A DNA stretch of 64,000 nt from Actinomadura livida (lineage in GTDB: Bacteria; Actinomycetota; Actinomycetes; Streptosporangiales; Streptosporangiaceae). Where the stretch lies: assembly GCF_014648675.1 (NCBI RefSeq), contig NZ_BMRO01000017.1, forward strand, positions 66,155 to 130,154, in the 5' to 3' direction. A model generated the notes under the pieces. The model saw only the letters and a list, made by a program, of their open reading frames with translations, made no database searches and was not told where the DNA came from. How positions within the stretch are numbered: position 1 is the stretch's first letter; each line of letters begins with the position of its first letter. Positions 8,133 to 17,760 of this stretch are shown in pieces. The translations under genes and the position numbers were made by a program.

Positions 8133-9227
8133 CTAGGGGACGAGCACCGGCTTCACGACCTTGCCGGACTGGGCGTCCGCCTCCGCCTGGTTGATCTGGT
8201 CGAGCGGGTAGCTCGTGATGAGCCGCTCGAACGGGAACCGGCCCTGCCGCCACAGCTCGATCATCTTCGGGATGAAGGTCTGCGGGACGGCGTCGCCCTC
8301 GATGATGCCCTTCACCGTCCGGCCCATGAGCAGGAGGTTCGCGTCCAGCGTGTACTCGGCCGCGCCGACGCCGACGAGGCCGCACACCCCGGTGGTGCGC
8401 AGCGAGGCGACGGCCGTGGCGACGACCTCGGGGACCGCGGTGCTGTCGAACGAGTACTGGACGCCCTCGCCGCCGGAGATCGCCCGGATCTGCCCGGCGA
8501 TGTCCTGGTCGGCGCCGTTCAGCACGTGGGTGGCGCCGAGCTCGCGGGCGAGGTCGAGCCGCGACTCGTGCAGGTCCACCGCGACGATCGTCGTGGCCCC
8601 GGCGACGCGGGCGGCCATCACGGCGGCCAGGCCGACCGCGCCCGCCCCGAAGATCGCGATGCTGTCGCCGGCGCGGACGCCGAGCGAGACCAGCACCGAC
8701 GCCGCGCCGGTCTGGACGCCGCAGCCGAGCGGCCCGAGCTGCTCGAGCGGGACGTCCCGGCTCACCGGGACGACGTTGTGCACGGTGCCGAGCGCGTGGC
8801 TCGCGAACGACGACTGCCCGAACCAGCGGGTGTGCACGGCCTCCCCGCCCGCGGTCGTCGCGCGCGGCGTCCCGTCCAGCGGCACGGCGAGCATGTTGAG
8901 CGCCATCATCTGCGGGCAGGCGCCCGGCACCCCGGCGCGGCAGTTGTCGCACGCCCCGCACGAGTCGAACGACATGACCACGTGGTCGCCCTCGGTGACG
9001 CCGGTGACGCCGGGGCCGACCGCCTCCACCACGCCGGAGCCCTCGTGGCCGAGCACGACCGGCTTGGCGACCAGGTCGCCCGGCACCCGCCCGAGCAGGT
9101 CGGTGTGGCACATCCCCGCCCCGGCGACGCGCACCAGGATCTCCCCGGGCCCGGGGTCGGCGAGGTCGAGCGACTCGATCGTGTAGGGCCCGTCTGCGGC
9201 GCGCAGCACCGCGGCAGTGATCTGCAC
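8133..9227 (-). CDS. Zinc-dependent MDR alcohol dehydrogenase
   Basis: A 364-residue NAD(P)-dependent alcohol dehydrogenase. Catalytic zinc ligands Cys40 (GMCHTD) and His61-Glu62 (GHEGSG) are present, as are the four structural-zinc cysteines at 90, 93, 96 and 104. The Rossmann motif is GAGAVGLAAV. The sequence resembles actinobacterial aryl/benzyl-alcohol or terpenoid-alcohol dehydrogenases. It starts 11 bases downstream of the P450 stop, so the two are one transcript and the enzyme probably oxidises the alcohol made by the P450. Confidence 0.9.
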   Translation of the reverse strand: MQITAAVLRAADGPYTIESLDLADPGPGEILVRVAGAGMCHTDLLGRVPGDLVAKPVVLGHEGSGVVEAVGPGVTGVTEGDHVVMSFDSCGACDNCRAGVPGACPQMMALNMLAVPLDGTPRATTAGGEAVHTRWFGQSSFASHALGTVHNVVPVSRDVPLEQLGPLGCGVQTGAASVLVSLGVRAGDSIAIFGAGAVGLAAVMAARVAGATTIVAVDLHESRLDLARELGATHVLNGADQDIAGQIRAISGGEGVQYSFDSTAVPEVVATAVASLRTTGVCGLVGVGAAEYTLDANLLLMGRTVKGIIEGDAVPQTFIPKMIELWRQGRFPFERLITSYPLDQINQAEADAQSGKVVKPVLVP

Positions 9228-9237
9228 CTAGGTTTCC

Positions 9238-10485
9238 TCAATCCAGGGAGTAGCGGATCGGCAGGCGCTTCAGACCGCCGACGAACGTGGTGGCCGTGCT
9301 CTCCGGCGTCCCGGCGAGCTCGATCGAGCCGAGCCGCGGCAGCAGCTCCTCGAAGAACGCGCGGACCTCGATCCGGGCGAGCGCCGCGCCCAGGCAGTAG
9401 TGGACGCCGAAGCCGAACGCCAGGTGCTTGTTGGGGTCGCGCCCCACGTCGAAGCGGAACGGGTCGTCGAACACGTCCTCGTCGCGGTTGGCGGACGGGT
9501 ACGACAGCAGCAGCGCGTCCCCCTCGCGGATCTTGACGCCGCGCAGCTCGCAGTCCCGGACGGCGGTCCGCATGAACTCCTTGACGGGTGTGACCCAGCG
9601 GATCATCTCGTCCACGGCGAACGGCATCAGCTCGGGCTTCTCGCGGAGCCGGTCGAGCTGGTCCGGGTTCTCGATGAGGGCCTGCAGGCCGCCGGAGATC
9701 GTCGCGCTGGTCGTGTCGTGCCCGGCGGTCGCGACGATGACGTAGTAGGACGCGGTGTCGAAGTCGTTCAGCGGCTCCCCGTCGATGCGGGCGTTCGCGA
9801 TCGCGGACGCGAGGTCGTCCGTCGGGTTCTTGCGGCGCGCCTCCGTCAGCTCCTGGAAGTAGGCGAAGAAGTCGAGGAGGACCTGGATCTTCTCCTCGTC
9901 GGACGCGCCGCGCTGGTACTCCTCGTCGTCCCCGCCGAACAGCTCCTGGGTGAGCTTCAGCATGCGGTCGAAGTCGCTCTCGGGCAGGCCGAGCAGCGAG
10001 AGGATCACGTAGAGCGGGAAGTGGACGGCGACCTCCCGCGCGAAGTCGCACTCGCCGCCGAGGTCGACCATCCGGTCGACGTACCGCTTCGCCAGCTCCT
10101 TGACGCGCGGCTCCATGGCCCGCATGGCGCGCGGCCGGAACCAGTCGGCGCCGATCGCCCGGATGACGCGGTGGTCGGGGTCGTCCATGTGGATGAGCGT
10201 GCGCAGCGCGATGCCCTGCTCGGCCCGCTCCCGGTTCAGCCGGTCGAGCTCCTTCGTCGCGAGCAGCGGCCGCGGCGCGTTGAGGAACAGCTCGTGGTTG
10301 CGTTCGACTTCCAGGACGTCCTCGTGCTTCGTGACGGCCCAGAAGGGGTTGTAGTCGGGCGCGTCCACGTAGTGCACGGGCGATTCCCGGCGCAGCAGCG
10401 CGAGCGACTCGTGGAAGCGGCTTTCGTCGGCGTATGCCTTCGGGTCGGCGAGGGCGAGGCCCGCCTCGGTTGCGTTCGGCGTCAC
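9238..10485 (-). CDS. Cytochrome P450 (class I, soluble)
   Basis: A 415-residue bacterial heme monooxygenase. The oxygen-binding I helix reads AGHDTTSATI (about residue 250), the K-helix ExxR is in DEMIRW, and the heme ligand is Cys364 in AFGFGVHYCLGAALAR. There is no membrane anchor. It needs ferredoxin and a reductase, which are not encoded nearby. Similarity suggests a group acting on terpenoid, steroid or fatty substrates; the family number cannot be assigned here. Co-transcribed with the downstream dehydrogenase. Confidence 0.93.
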   Translation of the reverse strand: MTPNATEAGLALADPKAYADESRFHESLALLRRESPVHYVDAPDYNPFWAVTKHEDVLEVERNHELFLNAPRPLLATKELDRLNRERAEQGIALRTLIHMDDPDHRVIRAIGADWFRPRAMRAMEPRVKELAKRYVDRMVDLGGECDFAREVAVHFPLYVILSLLGLPESDFDRMLKLTQELFGGDDEEYQRGASDEEKIQVLLDFFAYFQELTEARRKNPTDDLASAIANARIDGEPLNDFDTASYYVIVATAGHDTTSATISGGLQALIENPDQLDRLREKPELMPFAVDEMIRWVTPVKEFMRTAVRDCELRGVKIREGDALLLSYPSANRDEDVFDDPFRFDVGRDPNKHLAFGFGVHYCLGAALARIEVRAFFEELLPRLGSIELAGTPESTATTFVGGLKRLPIRYSLD

Positions 10486-10589
10486 TGCAGGGGTCCTCCG
10501 TCACACGATCGTCGCGCGGCAACGGACATCATCCAGGAACCTACGGTCCCGAATCTCGTTCGGTCAACGCCCCGCAAGACGCTCCGACC

Positions 10590-10653
10590 CGTTGACTTGC
10601 GGCGTGTTGTTGTTATGGGGCGCTCCGTAACAACAACACGCCGCAAGTCAACG
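10590..10653. repeat. Long hairpin repeat, copy 1
   Basis: Bases 10590-10615 pair perfectly with 10628-10653 (26 bp) around a 12-base centre that can extend the stem by a few pairs. It sits 6 bases after the stop of the acyl-CoA dehydrogenase gene, so it can act as that gene's terminator. Almost the same arm recurs at 25899-25962, so it is also a repeat. Confidence 0.85.
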
Positions 10654-10659
10654 AGACCG

Positions 10660-12420
10660 CTAGGTGGTGATGAACGCGCCGTCCTTCAGGTCCTTGAAGC
10701 GCTCCAGGTCCTCCGCCGGGGTGTCTATGGCGCGTAGCGGGCCGGTGTCGGTCAGGCGGCTGCGGGCGTAGAGGCGCGCTACCAGCGCCTTGCGGTCGCC
10801 GCCCGAGTCGCCGCGCTCCCACCCGGCCTGCTCCAGCAGCAGCGCCGCCGCGTACACGTCGGCCATGTACTGGGCCAGCGGGTACAGCCGGGCCTCGGCG
10901 ACGGTCCGGTCGAGTCCCCGCCACTTCGCGATGGCCTCGCGCAGGTGCCCGATGCGCTCGGCGACCAGGTCGGCGGTGGCGTCGTCCCCGGGCGGGGCCT
11001 GCCGGACGGCCTCGGTGAGCCGGTCGAGGAACGGCTCGTGCGCGTCCTGCCGCTCGATGGCGCGGCGGACGTCCAGGCAGAGGATGTTGTCGCCGCCCTC
11101 CCAGATGGGGTTGACCTGCGCGTCCCGGAGGATTCGCGCGACCGGCCACTGCTCGATGTAGCCGTTCCCGCCGTGGATCTCGATGGCGTCGCTCGCGGCC
11201 GTCACGCCCAGCCGGGCCGCCCGCAGCTTGATCAGCGCCGCGCCGATGCGCAGCCGCGGGCGCCCGAGGTACCCGTCGAACACGAGCGCCTGGACGGCCT
11301 CGGTCTCCACGATCAGCTCGGCGAGCTTGCGCCGCATCAGCGGCTGCTCCGCGAGCGGGGCCCCGAACGCCTCCCGCGCGCCCGCGTAGCAGAGCGACTC
11401 GACCAGCGACCTGCGCGCGCACCCGAGGCCCATCATCGAGATGCCGAGCCGGGCGCCGTTCGTCAGCTCCATCATGCGCGCCAGGCCCCGGCCGTCGCCG
11501 CCCTTCCCGGCGCTCGCCGGGGGCGCCAGCAGGAACGCCTCCGCGTCGGTGAACTCGATCTCCGCGGACGCCACCGACCGGGTGCCGAGCTTGTCCTTGA
11601 GCCGGCGGATCCGGACGCCGTTGCGCGACCCGTCCCGCCGCTCCTTGAGGACGAGGAACGGCGCGATGCCCCGCACCCCGTCCGCGGCGCCCTCGGACTT
11701 CGCCAGCACCACGAACGCCGAGCCGTTCGCGTTGGAGGCGAACCACTTGAACCCGTTGAGCCGCCAGGCGTCCCCGTCCCGGGACGCGGTCGACTCCAGC
11801 GCCCCGAGGTCGGAGCCGCCGGACCGCTCGGTGAGCAGCTGCGCGGCCTCGCCGGACATCTCCCCGGCCGCGAACAGCTCCCGCACCCGCGCCTTGACGT
11901 CGTCGGGCGCGAACAGCTCCGCCAGGCCCACGACCATGTCGCCGCCGGTGCCGAGCGCGCACGCCATGCCGATGTCGGCCTGGTCCAGCAGGTAGCTCCA
12001 CGCCACGCCGAGCGGCGCGGGGTCGACGCCGTTGCGCTTCGCCTCCGCGCGGAAGTCGGGCCGGGTGAAGGACGTCGCGACGATGTCGCGCCGCGCCGCC
12101 TCGAACGAGGGCGGCATGACGACCTGGCTGACGTCGCGGCCCCACCGGTCGTACTTCTCCAGCCGGGGCGGGTTGCGGTCCGTCTCCTCGGCCCGCTCCG
12201 CGATCGGCCCGCCCATCAGCGCGCCCATCTCCCGCAGCCTCGGCTCGGCCCAGCCGAACCCGTCCCCCAGGTGCCGCCGCATCAGGAACCGCAGCGTGGG
12301 GTCGCAGTCGTACCAGTTCCGGCCCGCGGCCCCCTGGTAGCGCTCGGTCGCGTACCGGCGGGCCTTGTCCGCGCCGCCGAACGGGAGCCGGTCGAACGGC
12401 TCGGTCAGATAGGTCGCCAT
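10660..12420 (-). CDS. AidB-like acyl-CoA dehydrogenase
   Basis: A 586-residue FAD flavoprotein, longer than ordinary acyl-CoA dehydrogenases (about 380-400). It shows the AidB-type layout: N-terminal RNWYDCDPTLRFL extension, FAD-contact region LLTERSGGSDLGALES, then GHGGNGY-like segment EIHGGNGYIEQWPVARILRDAQVNPIWEG. AidB homologues are linked to alkylation damage, but many actinobacterial copies have no proven role. It is divergent from a PaaX regulator across a 90-base gap that holds a palindrome, so it is probably controlled by that regulator. Confidence 0.85.
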   Translation of the reverse strand: MATYLTEPFDRLPFGGADKARRYATERYQGAAGRNWYDCDPTLRFLMRRHLGDGFGWAEPRLREMGALMGGPIAERAEETDRNPPRLEKYDRWGRDVSQVVMPPSFEAARRDIVATSFTRPDFRAEAKRNGVDPAPLGVAWSYLLDQADIGMACALGTGGDMVVGLAELFAPDDVKARVRELFAAGEMSGEAAQLLTERSGGSDLGALESTASRDGDAWRLNGFKWFASNANGSAFVVLAKSEGAADGVRGIAPFLVLKERRDGSRNGVRIRRLKDKLGTRSVASAEIEFTDAEAFLLAPPASAGKGGDGRGLARMMELTNGARLGISMMGLGCARRSLVESLCYAGAREAFGAPLAEQPLMRRKLAELIVETEAVQALVFDGYLGRPRLRIGAALIKLRAARLGVTAASDAIEIHGGNGYIEQWPVARILRDAQVNPIWEGGDNILCLDVRRAIERQDAHEPFLDRLTEAVRQAPPGDDATADLVAERIGHLREAIAKWRGLDRTVAEARLYPLAQYMADVYAAALLLEQAGWERGDSGGDRKALVARLYARSRLTDTGPLRAIDTPAEDLERFKDLKDGAFITT

Positions 12421-12428
12421 GCCCGGAC

Positions 12429-12464
12429 ATTACACTTTTCTTTCGAATGCTGGAAGACTGTAAT
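12429..12464. promoter_or_regulatory. Candidate PaaX operator in the divergent promoter region
   Basis: A 36-base imperfect palindrome begins with ATTACA and ends with TGTAAT; inner positions also match partly. It is in the only AT-richer stretch between the acyl-CoA dehydrogenase and paaX-like genes and starts 9 bases from the dehydrogenase start codon, a natural repressor site. Confidence 0.5.
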
Positions 12465-12510
12465 CTCCGGCCGCCCGCGCGCACCCGCCCCGATAGGGTC
12501 ACCAGCAGAC

Positions 12511-13242
12511 ATGGACAAGCTGGAGATCCGCCCGCTCACCGCGCGTTCGGTCGTCCTGAGCACGCTGCTGGGCGTCCACCCGCCCCGCCTGCCCGCGCGC
12601 GTCCTGGTCCGTGTCGGGGACCTGTTCGGCATCGCGGAGGGGACGGTCCGCGTCGCGCTGTCCCGGATGGTCGCCGCGGGCGACCTCGTCCAGTCCGGCG
12701 GCACCTACGCCCTCACCGAGCGCCTCCTCGAACGCCAGGCGCGCCAGGACGAGAGCCGCCTCGCCCCGGCCGTGCCGTGGGACGGCGACTGGGAGATCGC
12801 CGTCATCACCGCCGAGCGCCGGCCCGCCTCCGACCGCGCCGACCTCCGCCGGGCCATGTCCGCGCTCCGCCTCGCCGAACTCCGCGAGGGAACCTGGCTG
12901 CGGCCCGCCAACCTGACCCGCGTCCGCCCGGACACCGTCGTCCGCCAGTGCACCTTCCTCACGGGACGCCCCGAAGGTGATCCCGCCGCCCTCGCCGCCG
13001 CCCTCTGGGACCTCGACGGATGGGCGGCCGCGGCGCGCGGCCTGCACGCGGCCCTGACCGGCGCCGCCGCGATGACCGAGCGCTTCACCCTCGCCGCCGC
13101 CGTGCTGCGCCACCTCGTGAAGGACCCGCTGCTGCCGCCCGACCTCCTCCCCGGCGACTGGCCGGGGACGGACCTGCGCGACCGCTACGAGCACTTCGAG
13201 GCCGAGTTCGCGCGGTTCCTCAGCGACCACGTCCTGCTGTGA
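12511..13242 (+). CDS. PaaX family transcriptional regulator
   Basis: A 243-residue GntR-type winged-helix regulator. TARSVVLSTLLGVHPPRLPARVLVR and FGIAEGTVRVALSRMVAAGDLV form the PaaX N-terminal DNA-binding domain; the middle and C-terminal parts match the PaaX effector domain. Known PaaX proteins repress aromatic or acyl-CoA catabolism in response to a CoA thioester. Divergence from an acyl-CoA dehydrogenase supports that logic here. The ATG at 12511 gives the conserved start. Confidence 0.88.
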   Translation: MDKLEIRPLTARSVVLSTLLGVHPPRLPARVLVRVGDLFGIAEGTVRVALSRMVAAGDLVQSGGTYALTERLLERQARQDESRLAPAVPWDGDWEIAVITAERRPASDRADLRRAMSALRLAELREGTWLRPANLTRVRPDTVVRQCTFLTGRPEGDPAALAAALWDLDGWAAAARGLHAALTGAAAMTERFTLAAAVLRHLVKDPLLPPDLLPGDWPGTDLRDRYEHFEAEFARFLSDHVLL

Positions 13243-13270
13243 GTTCCGCTGGGAGTCCTGCTGGGGAGGG

Positions 13271-13939
13271 TCACTCCTCCTCGGCGCGGGGGTTGTAGAC
13301 GCCGGCCCACTGGCGGTCGGAGAGCTTGCAGATGGCGTCCATGATCTCGTCGGTGATGACGCGGCGGGCCCGGCCGCGGGGCAGGTCGCGGTAGCGGGTG
13401 AAGTCCATCGGCTCGCCGATGCGGACGGTCGGGCGGACGCGGAGGCGGGGCCGCCAGGTGCCGAGCGGGATGATGTGGTCGGTGTCGCCGAGCGCGACCG
13501 GGACGACCTTGGCGCCGGTGGCCATGGCGAGCCAGGCGACGCCGGTCCGGCCCCGGTAGATGCGGCCGTCCGGGGAGCGGCTGCCCTCCGGGTAGATGGC
13601 GACGCCGCCGCCCTCGTCCAGGTTCGCGGCGATCTGCTCCAGCGCGCGGACGGCGGCGCGGGTGGGGCCGCGCCGGATCGGGACGTTCCCCAGCGCGAAC
13701 AGCCCCCACCGGATCGCGCGGCCCGCGCGCCCGGGGAGCTCGAAGTACTCCGACCTCGCCAGGTAGCAGACGCGGCGCCCGATGACGGGCGACAGCACGA
13801 AGCTGTCGACGAACGACAGGTGGTTGCTCGCCAGGATGAACGGACCCTGCGCCGGGATGTTCTCCCGGCCCTCGACCTTCGGGCGCAGCAGCAGCCGGAG
13901 CACGGCCCCCGCCGTGTGCGAGAAGACGCCGTAGATCAC
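13271..13939 (-). CDS. Lysophospholipid acyltransferase (PlsC/AGPAT family)
   Basis: Transfers an acyl chain to lysophosphatidic acid or a related acceptor at the membrane. The 222-residue protein has the catalytic HxxxxD motif in SNHLSFVD and the acceptor-binding motif YPEGSRSPDG. A hydrophobic N-terminus serves as membrane contact. It stands alone, convergent with the paaX-like gene. Confidence 0.88.
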   Translation of the reverse strand: MIYGVFSHTAGAVLRLLLRPKVEGRENIPAQGPFILASNHLSFVDSFVLSPVIGRRVCYLARSEYFELPGRAGRAIRWGLFALGNVPIRRGPTRAAVRALEQIAANLDEGGGVAIYPEGSRSPDGRIYRGRTGVAWLAMATGAKVVPVALGDTDHIIPLGTWRPRLRVRPTVRIGEPMDFTRYRDLPRGRARRVITDEIMDAICKLSDRQWAGVYNPRAEEE

Positions 13940-14150
13940 GCAGCCTCCAGCGAGTCGGTTGCGAGGCCGAATCTAGGAAGGCTCCGGCGGGTGCGAATCC
14001 GCCATGTGACCAGCCTCCGCGGACGGGTCCGGCGGTTACTGTGGTGGTACGCCGATGGACAGCCGCCGCGCCACCGGACCGTTCCCCACGGCGGTCTTCC
14101 GCCGGCGGCGGGAGTCCCGGGGCAGGCGATCGTGAAGGGCGTGATCAGCG

Positions 14151-14825
14151 ATGGCGGGCGTGGACGGCGACCTCCCCCGGGCCCCCGGTGAGCGGGGGCC
14201 GGTGGAGACCGTGCCGGACGCCATCCGGATCCTGCTGGCCGAGGACGTCGCGCTCCTCCGCGGCGCGCTGACCGGCCTCCTCGACCTGGAGCCCGACATG
14301 GAGGTCGTCGCGGAGATCGAGACCGGCGACGCGATCGTCCGGGAGGCGCTGCGGCACCGCCCGGACGTGGCGGTGCTCGACGTCGACCTGCCCGGCGTGG
14401 ACGGCGTGACGGCGGCGGCGGAGCTGCACGAGCGGCTGCCGGAGTGCCGGGTGCTGATCCTGACCGGGCTCGGCCGCCCCGGCGATCTGCGGCGGGCGCT
14501 GGACGCGCACGCGCACGGGTTCGTCCTCAAGGACGTGCCGCCCGAGGAGCTGGCGACGGCGATCCGCCGGGTCGCGGCGGGCGAGCAGGTGGTCGACCCG
14601 CAGCTCGCGCTGGTGGCGCTGCGCCAGCCGGAGAGCCCGCTGACGCCGCGGGAGGCGCAGGTGCTGCGGCTCGCGGCCGAGGGCGCGGACGTCGACGACA
14701 TCGCGCTCGCGCTCAGCCTGACGGTCGGCACCGTCCGCAACTACCTGGCGAGCTGCATCACCAAGCTGAACGCCCGCAACCGGATCGACGCCGTCCGCAT
14801 CGCCGGCGAGTTCGGCTGGGTCTGA
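14151..14825 (+). CDS. NarL/LuxR-type response regulator
   Basis: A 224-residue two-component regulator. The receiver domain has the acidic pocket ED at 31-32, phospho-acceptor Asp77 in VAVLDVDLPG, Thr in LILTGLG and Lys in VLKDVPP. The LuxR-type HTH is LTPREAQVLRLAAEGADVDDIALALSLTVGTVRNYL. No kinase is directly adjacent, but a HisKA_3-type kinase lies 2.9 kb downstream on the same strand and is the best partner candidate. Confidence 0.9.
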   Translation: MAGVDGDLPRAPGERGPVETVPDAIRILLAEDVALLRGALTGLLDLEPDMEVVAEIETGDAIVREALRHRPDVAVLDVDLPGVDGVTAAAELHERLPECRVLILTGLGRPGDLRRALDAHAHGFVLKDVPPEELATAIRRVAAGEQVVDPQLALVALRQPESPLTPREAQVLRLAAEGADVDDIALALSLTVGTVRNYLASCITKLNARNRIDAVRIAGEFGWV

Positions 14826-14983
14826 GCGCCACCCCGAGCCGGCCGGAGATGGCCGGATGTGGCCGGGCCGGACGGGTGTGGCGGGAGTGTGAGAAACGCA
14901 TGGCCGGACCCCCGGGCGATTCACATGCGGATCGGTGTGCGGCGCACTGGCCAGGGAGAACGCCCGGTGACACGCTCCGATGC

Positions 14984-17659
14984 ATGGCAGGGCAGTCGCT
15001 GTGCGGGCGGGCGGCCGAGGTCGCCGAGATCGAACACCTGGTGGAGCGGGCGCGGGCAGGCGCCGCCGGCGGGGTCCTGATCCTGCGCGGGGAGGCCGGG
15101 ATCGGCAAGACCGCGCTCCTCGACCACGCCGCGGGGGCCGCGGCCGGGATGCGGGTCCTGCGCGGCGGCGGCATCGAGGCGGAGGCCGAGGTCCCGTTCG
15201 CGGCCCTGCACCTCCTGCTCGGCGAGGAGGAGGTGCAGGCCGGGGAGTTCTCCGGAGTGCTGCCCGCGCCGCAGGCGGCGGCGCTGGAGGCCGCGCTCGG
15301 GCTCGCCCGCCCGCGCCCCGAGGACAGGCTCCTGGTCGGGCTGGCGCTGCTGACCCTGCTCTCCGGTCCGCCGGAGCGGGGCCCGGTGCTCGTCCTGGTC
15401 GACGACGCGCAGTGGCTCGACCGGGAGTCGGCGGACGCGCTGCTGTTCGCCGCCCGCCGGGTCGCCGCCCGCGGCATCGTGTTCCTGTTCGCGGCGCGCG
15501 ACGACGCCGCGTGGCCCCGCACGGGCCTCCCTGAACTCCGCCTGACCGGCCTCGCCCCCGAGGACGCGCGGCTCCTGCTGGACGAGCGCGCACCCGGCAC
15601 GCCCCCCGACCGGCGCGACCGCGCGGTCGAGCAGGCGCGCGGCAACCCCCTCGCGCTGATCGCGTTCGCCGCCGCCGAGTCGGGGCTCCTCGCGCGCGTC
15701 CCGGCGGAGTTCGAGCGGGCCGTCCGCGGCCTGCCGGAACCGGCGCGGGTGCTGCTCGCCGTCGTGGCCGCCGACGGCACCGGCGAGCCGGGCGTGGCGG
15801 TCCGCGCGGCCGAGAGCCTCGGCGTGCCGTTCGGCGCGCTGGAACCGGCCGAGGAGGCGGGGCTGGTCGCCGTCACCCGCACCTCGATCCGCTTCCGGCA
15901 TCCGCTGGCCCGCGCCGCCGCCTACCAGGGCGTCCCGGTCACCCGGCGGATCGCCGTCCACCGCGCGCTCGCCGCGGCGCACGCGCGGGCCGGGGACGCG
16001 GGCCCGCGGGTCCGGCACCTGTCCGCCGCCGCCCTCGGGACGGACGAGGCCGTCGCCGCGGAGCTGGAGGCGGCGGCGGGCGACCTCGCGGGCCGGCACG
16101 CGGCCCCGTCCGTCGCGGCCTTCGCCTACGAGCGCGCCGCCCGGCTCGCCGGGGACCCGGAGGTGCGCGCCCGGCGGCTGGTGTCGGCGGCCGAGGCGGA
16201 GCTGGCCGGCGGGCGCCATGAGCGGGCCCGGACGCTGGCCGACGAGGCGGCGCGGTCTCCCGGCGCGCCCGAGACGAGGGCTCGTGTCGACCTGGTGCGG
16301 GCGGGTCTCGAACTGGAGCACGGCGTCCCGGAGGCCGCCGGGCGGCTGCTGCTGGAACGGGCCGCGAGCTGCGACGACCCGGAGCTCCGGGCGCGGATGC
16401 TCGACGAGGGCGCGTTCCATGCCTGGTCGTGCGGCGATACGGAGACGGCGGCCCAGGCCGTCGAACGGCACCCGGGCGGGTCGGTCATGGTGCGGGCCCT
16501 GTCGGCGCTGCTCGGCGATGACTTCACCTCCGCCCGGCGGGTCCTGGCCGGCCTTCCGGACGGCGCGCGGGACGAGCGGCTGCGGCTGCTCGCCGCCGAG
16601 ACCGCGCTGCTGGCCGGCGACGACGCGGCCACCGCCGAGCTGTCGGCGCAGCTCGTCGCGCGCTGCCGCGACGGCGGGCTGCTCGCGCTGCTGCCGCGCG
16701 GCCTCGGCGTCCAGGCGTGGGCGCGGCTGTTCCACGGCGCGCACGACGACGCCCGCGCACTGGCCCGCGAGGCGCTGCGGCTCGCCGAGGAGACCGGGCA
16801 GCGGCGGCAGGCCGCGGCGCTGCGCGCGGTCCAGGCGCGGCAGGCGGCGATCGAGGGCGACGAGGTCCGCTGCCGCGCGCTGTCCGCCGACGGGCGGGCC
16901 GGCGCCGCGCTCGGCCTGCTCGCCCTCGGCCTCGGCCGCCCCGAGGACGCCCTCGAACACCTCCAGGACGCGCACCGCGAAGCGGCCGCGCACGCTCCGT
17001 CCGCGATGCTCGCGCTCGCCGACACCGTGGAGGCCGCCGTCGCGGCGGGCCGCCCCGGCGCGGGCGCCGAGCCGATGGCGCGGCTGGCGGCGTTCGCCCG
17101 CGCCGCCGGGCAGCCGTGGGCGGACGGGGTCGCCGCGCGCTGCCGGGCGCTGCTCACCGCCGACGACGCCGAGGCGGACCGGCACTTCACGCTCGCGCTC
17201 GCATCCCACCGGGACGGCGGCCGGCCGTTCGAGCGGGCGCGCACGGAACTGCTGTACGGCGAGTGGCTGCGCCGGTCGCGGCGCCGCGCGCGGGCCAGGT
17301 CGCGGCTCGGCGCCGCGCTGGAGGCGTTCGAGCGGCTGGGCGCGGTGCCGTGGGCGGAGCGGGCCCGCGGCGAGGTGCGCGCCGCCGGGCAGGCCGTGCG
17401 GCCCTGCGACCCGCCGGGGCGGCTGACCGCGCAGGAGATGCAGGTGGTGCGGCTGGCGATGACCGGCGCGACCAACCGGCAGATCGCGGCGCGGCTGCGG
17501 CTGAGCCACCGCACGGTCGCCTACCACCTCTACAAGGCGTTCCCGAAGCTCGGCGTCGCCTCGCGCGCCGAGCTGCACCGGTACGTGCCGGCCGCCGAGG
17601 CGGGCATCGAGGCGGGCATCGAGGCGGGCATCGGGGCGGGCGCCGAACGTCCCGCGTGA
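14984..17659 (+). CDS. LAL-type LuxR family regulator (AAA ATPase plus HTH)
   Basis: An 891-residue large ATP-binding LuxR regulator. Walker A is GEAGIGKT (36-43) and Walker B is VLVLVDDAQWLD. A long helical, TPR-like middle follows, then a LuxR HTH: LTAQEMQVVRLAMTGATNRQIAARL. Such proteins activate secondary-metabolite or sugar genes in actinomycetes. The ATG at 14984 precedes GQSLCGRAAEV, the usual start. The last residues come from a 12-base tandem repeat. Targets are unknown; the operon at 19.8 kb is downstream on the same strand. Confidence 0.88.
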   Translation: MAGQSLCGRAAEVAEIEHLVERARAGAAGGVLILRGEAGIGKTALLDHAAGAAAGMRVLRGGGIEAEAEVPFAALHLLLGEEEVQAGEFSGVLPAPQAAALEAALGLARPRPEDRLLVGLALLTLLSGPPERGPVLVLVDDAQWLDRESADALLFAARRVAARGIVFLFAARDDAAWPRTGLPELRLTGLAPEDARLLLDERAPGTPPDRRDRAVEQARGNPLALIAFAAAESGLLARVPAEFERAVRGLPEPARVLLAVVAADGTGEPGVAVRAAESLGVPFGALEPAEEAGLVAVTRTSIRFRHPLARAAAYQGVPVTRRIAVHRALAAAHARAGDAGPRVRHLSAAALGTDEAVAAELEAAAGDLAGRHAAPSVAAFAYERAARLAGDPEVRARRLVSAAEAELAGGRHERARTLADEAARSPGAPETRARVDLVRAGLELEHGVPEAAGRLLLERAASCDDPELRARMLDEGAFHAWSCGDTETAAQAVERHPGGSVMVRALSALLGDDFTSARRVLAGLPDGARDERLRLLAAETALLAGDDAATAELSAQLVARCRDGGLLALLPRGLGVQAWARLFHGAHDDARALAREALRLAEETGQRRQAAALRAVQARQAAIEGDEVRCRALSADGRAGAALGLLALGLGRPEDALEHLQDAHREAAAHAPSAMLALADTVEAAVAAGRPGAGAEPMARLAAFARAAGQPWADGVAARCRALLTADDAEADRHFTLALASHRDGGRPFERARTELLYGEWLRRSRRRARARSRLGAALEAFERLGAVPWAERARGEVRAAGQAVRPCDPPGRLTAQEMQVVRLAMTGATNRQIAARLRLSHRTVAYHLYKAFPKLGVASRAELHRYVPAAEAGIEAGIEAGIGAGAERPA
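17597..17644 (+). repeat. 12-bp tandem repeat at the 3' end of the LAL gene
   Basis: Three perfect copies of GAGGCGGGCATC are followed by one degenerate copy, coding for EAGI repeats in the C-terminal tail. Copy number may vary between strains without breaking the frame. Confidence 0.85.
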
Positions 17660-17760
17660 CGGTCCCTGGCGCCTCCGCCACATAAGTGTTCGGCCCGAAA
17701 TATCCCTTGATCGTGCGCCTGCGCCGTTTCATCATCCGATGGGACGGCGTTGGGGGGCCC

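Noticed and set aside
17597..17644. CRISPR-like short repeats
   Set aside because: Contiguous 12-base units without spacers inside a coding gene: a simple tandem repeat.
17686..17760. N-terminal extension of the histidine kinase from GTG 17686
   Set aside because: Codon use is unlike the rest of the gene and a GGGGGG site stands before GTG 17761.
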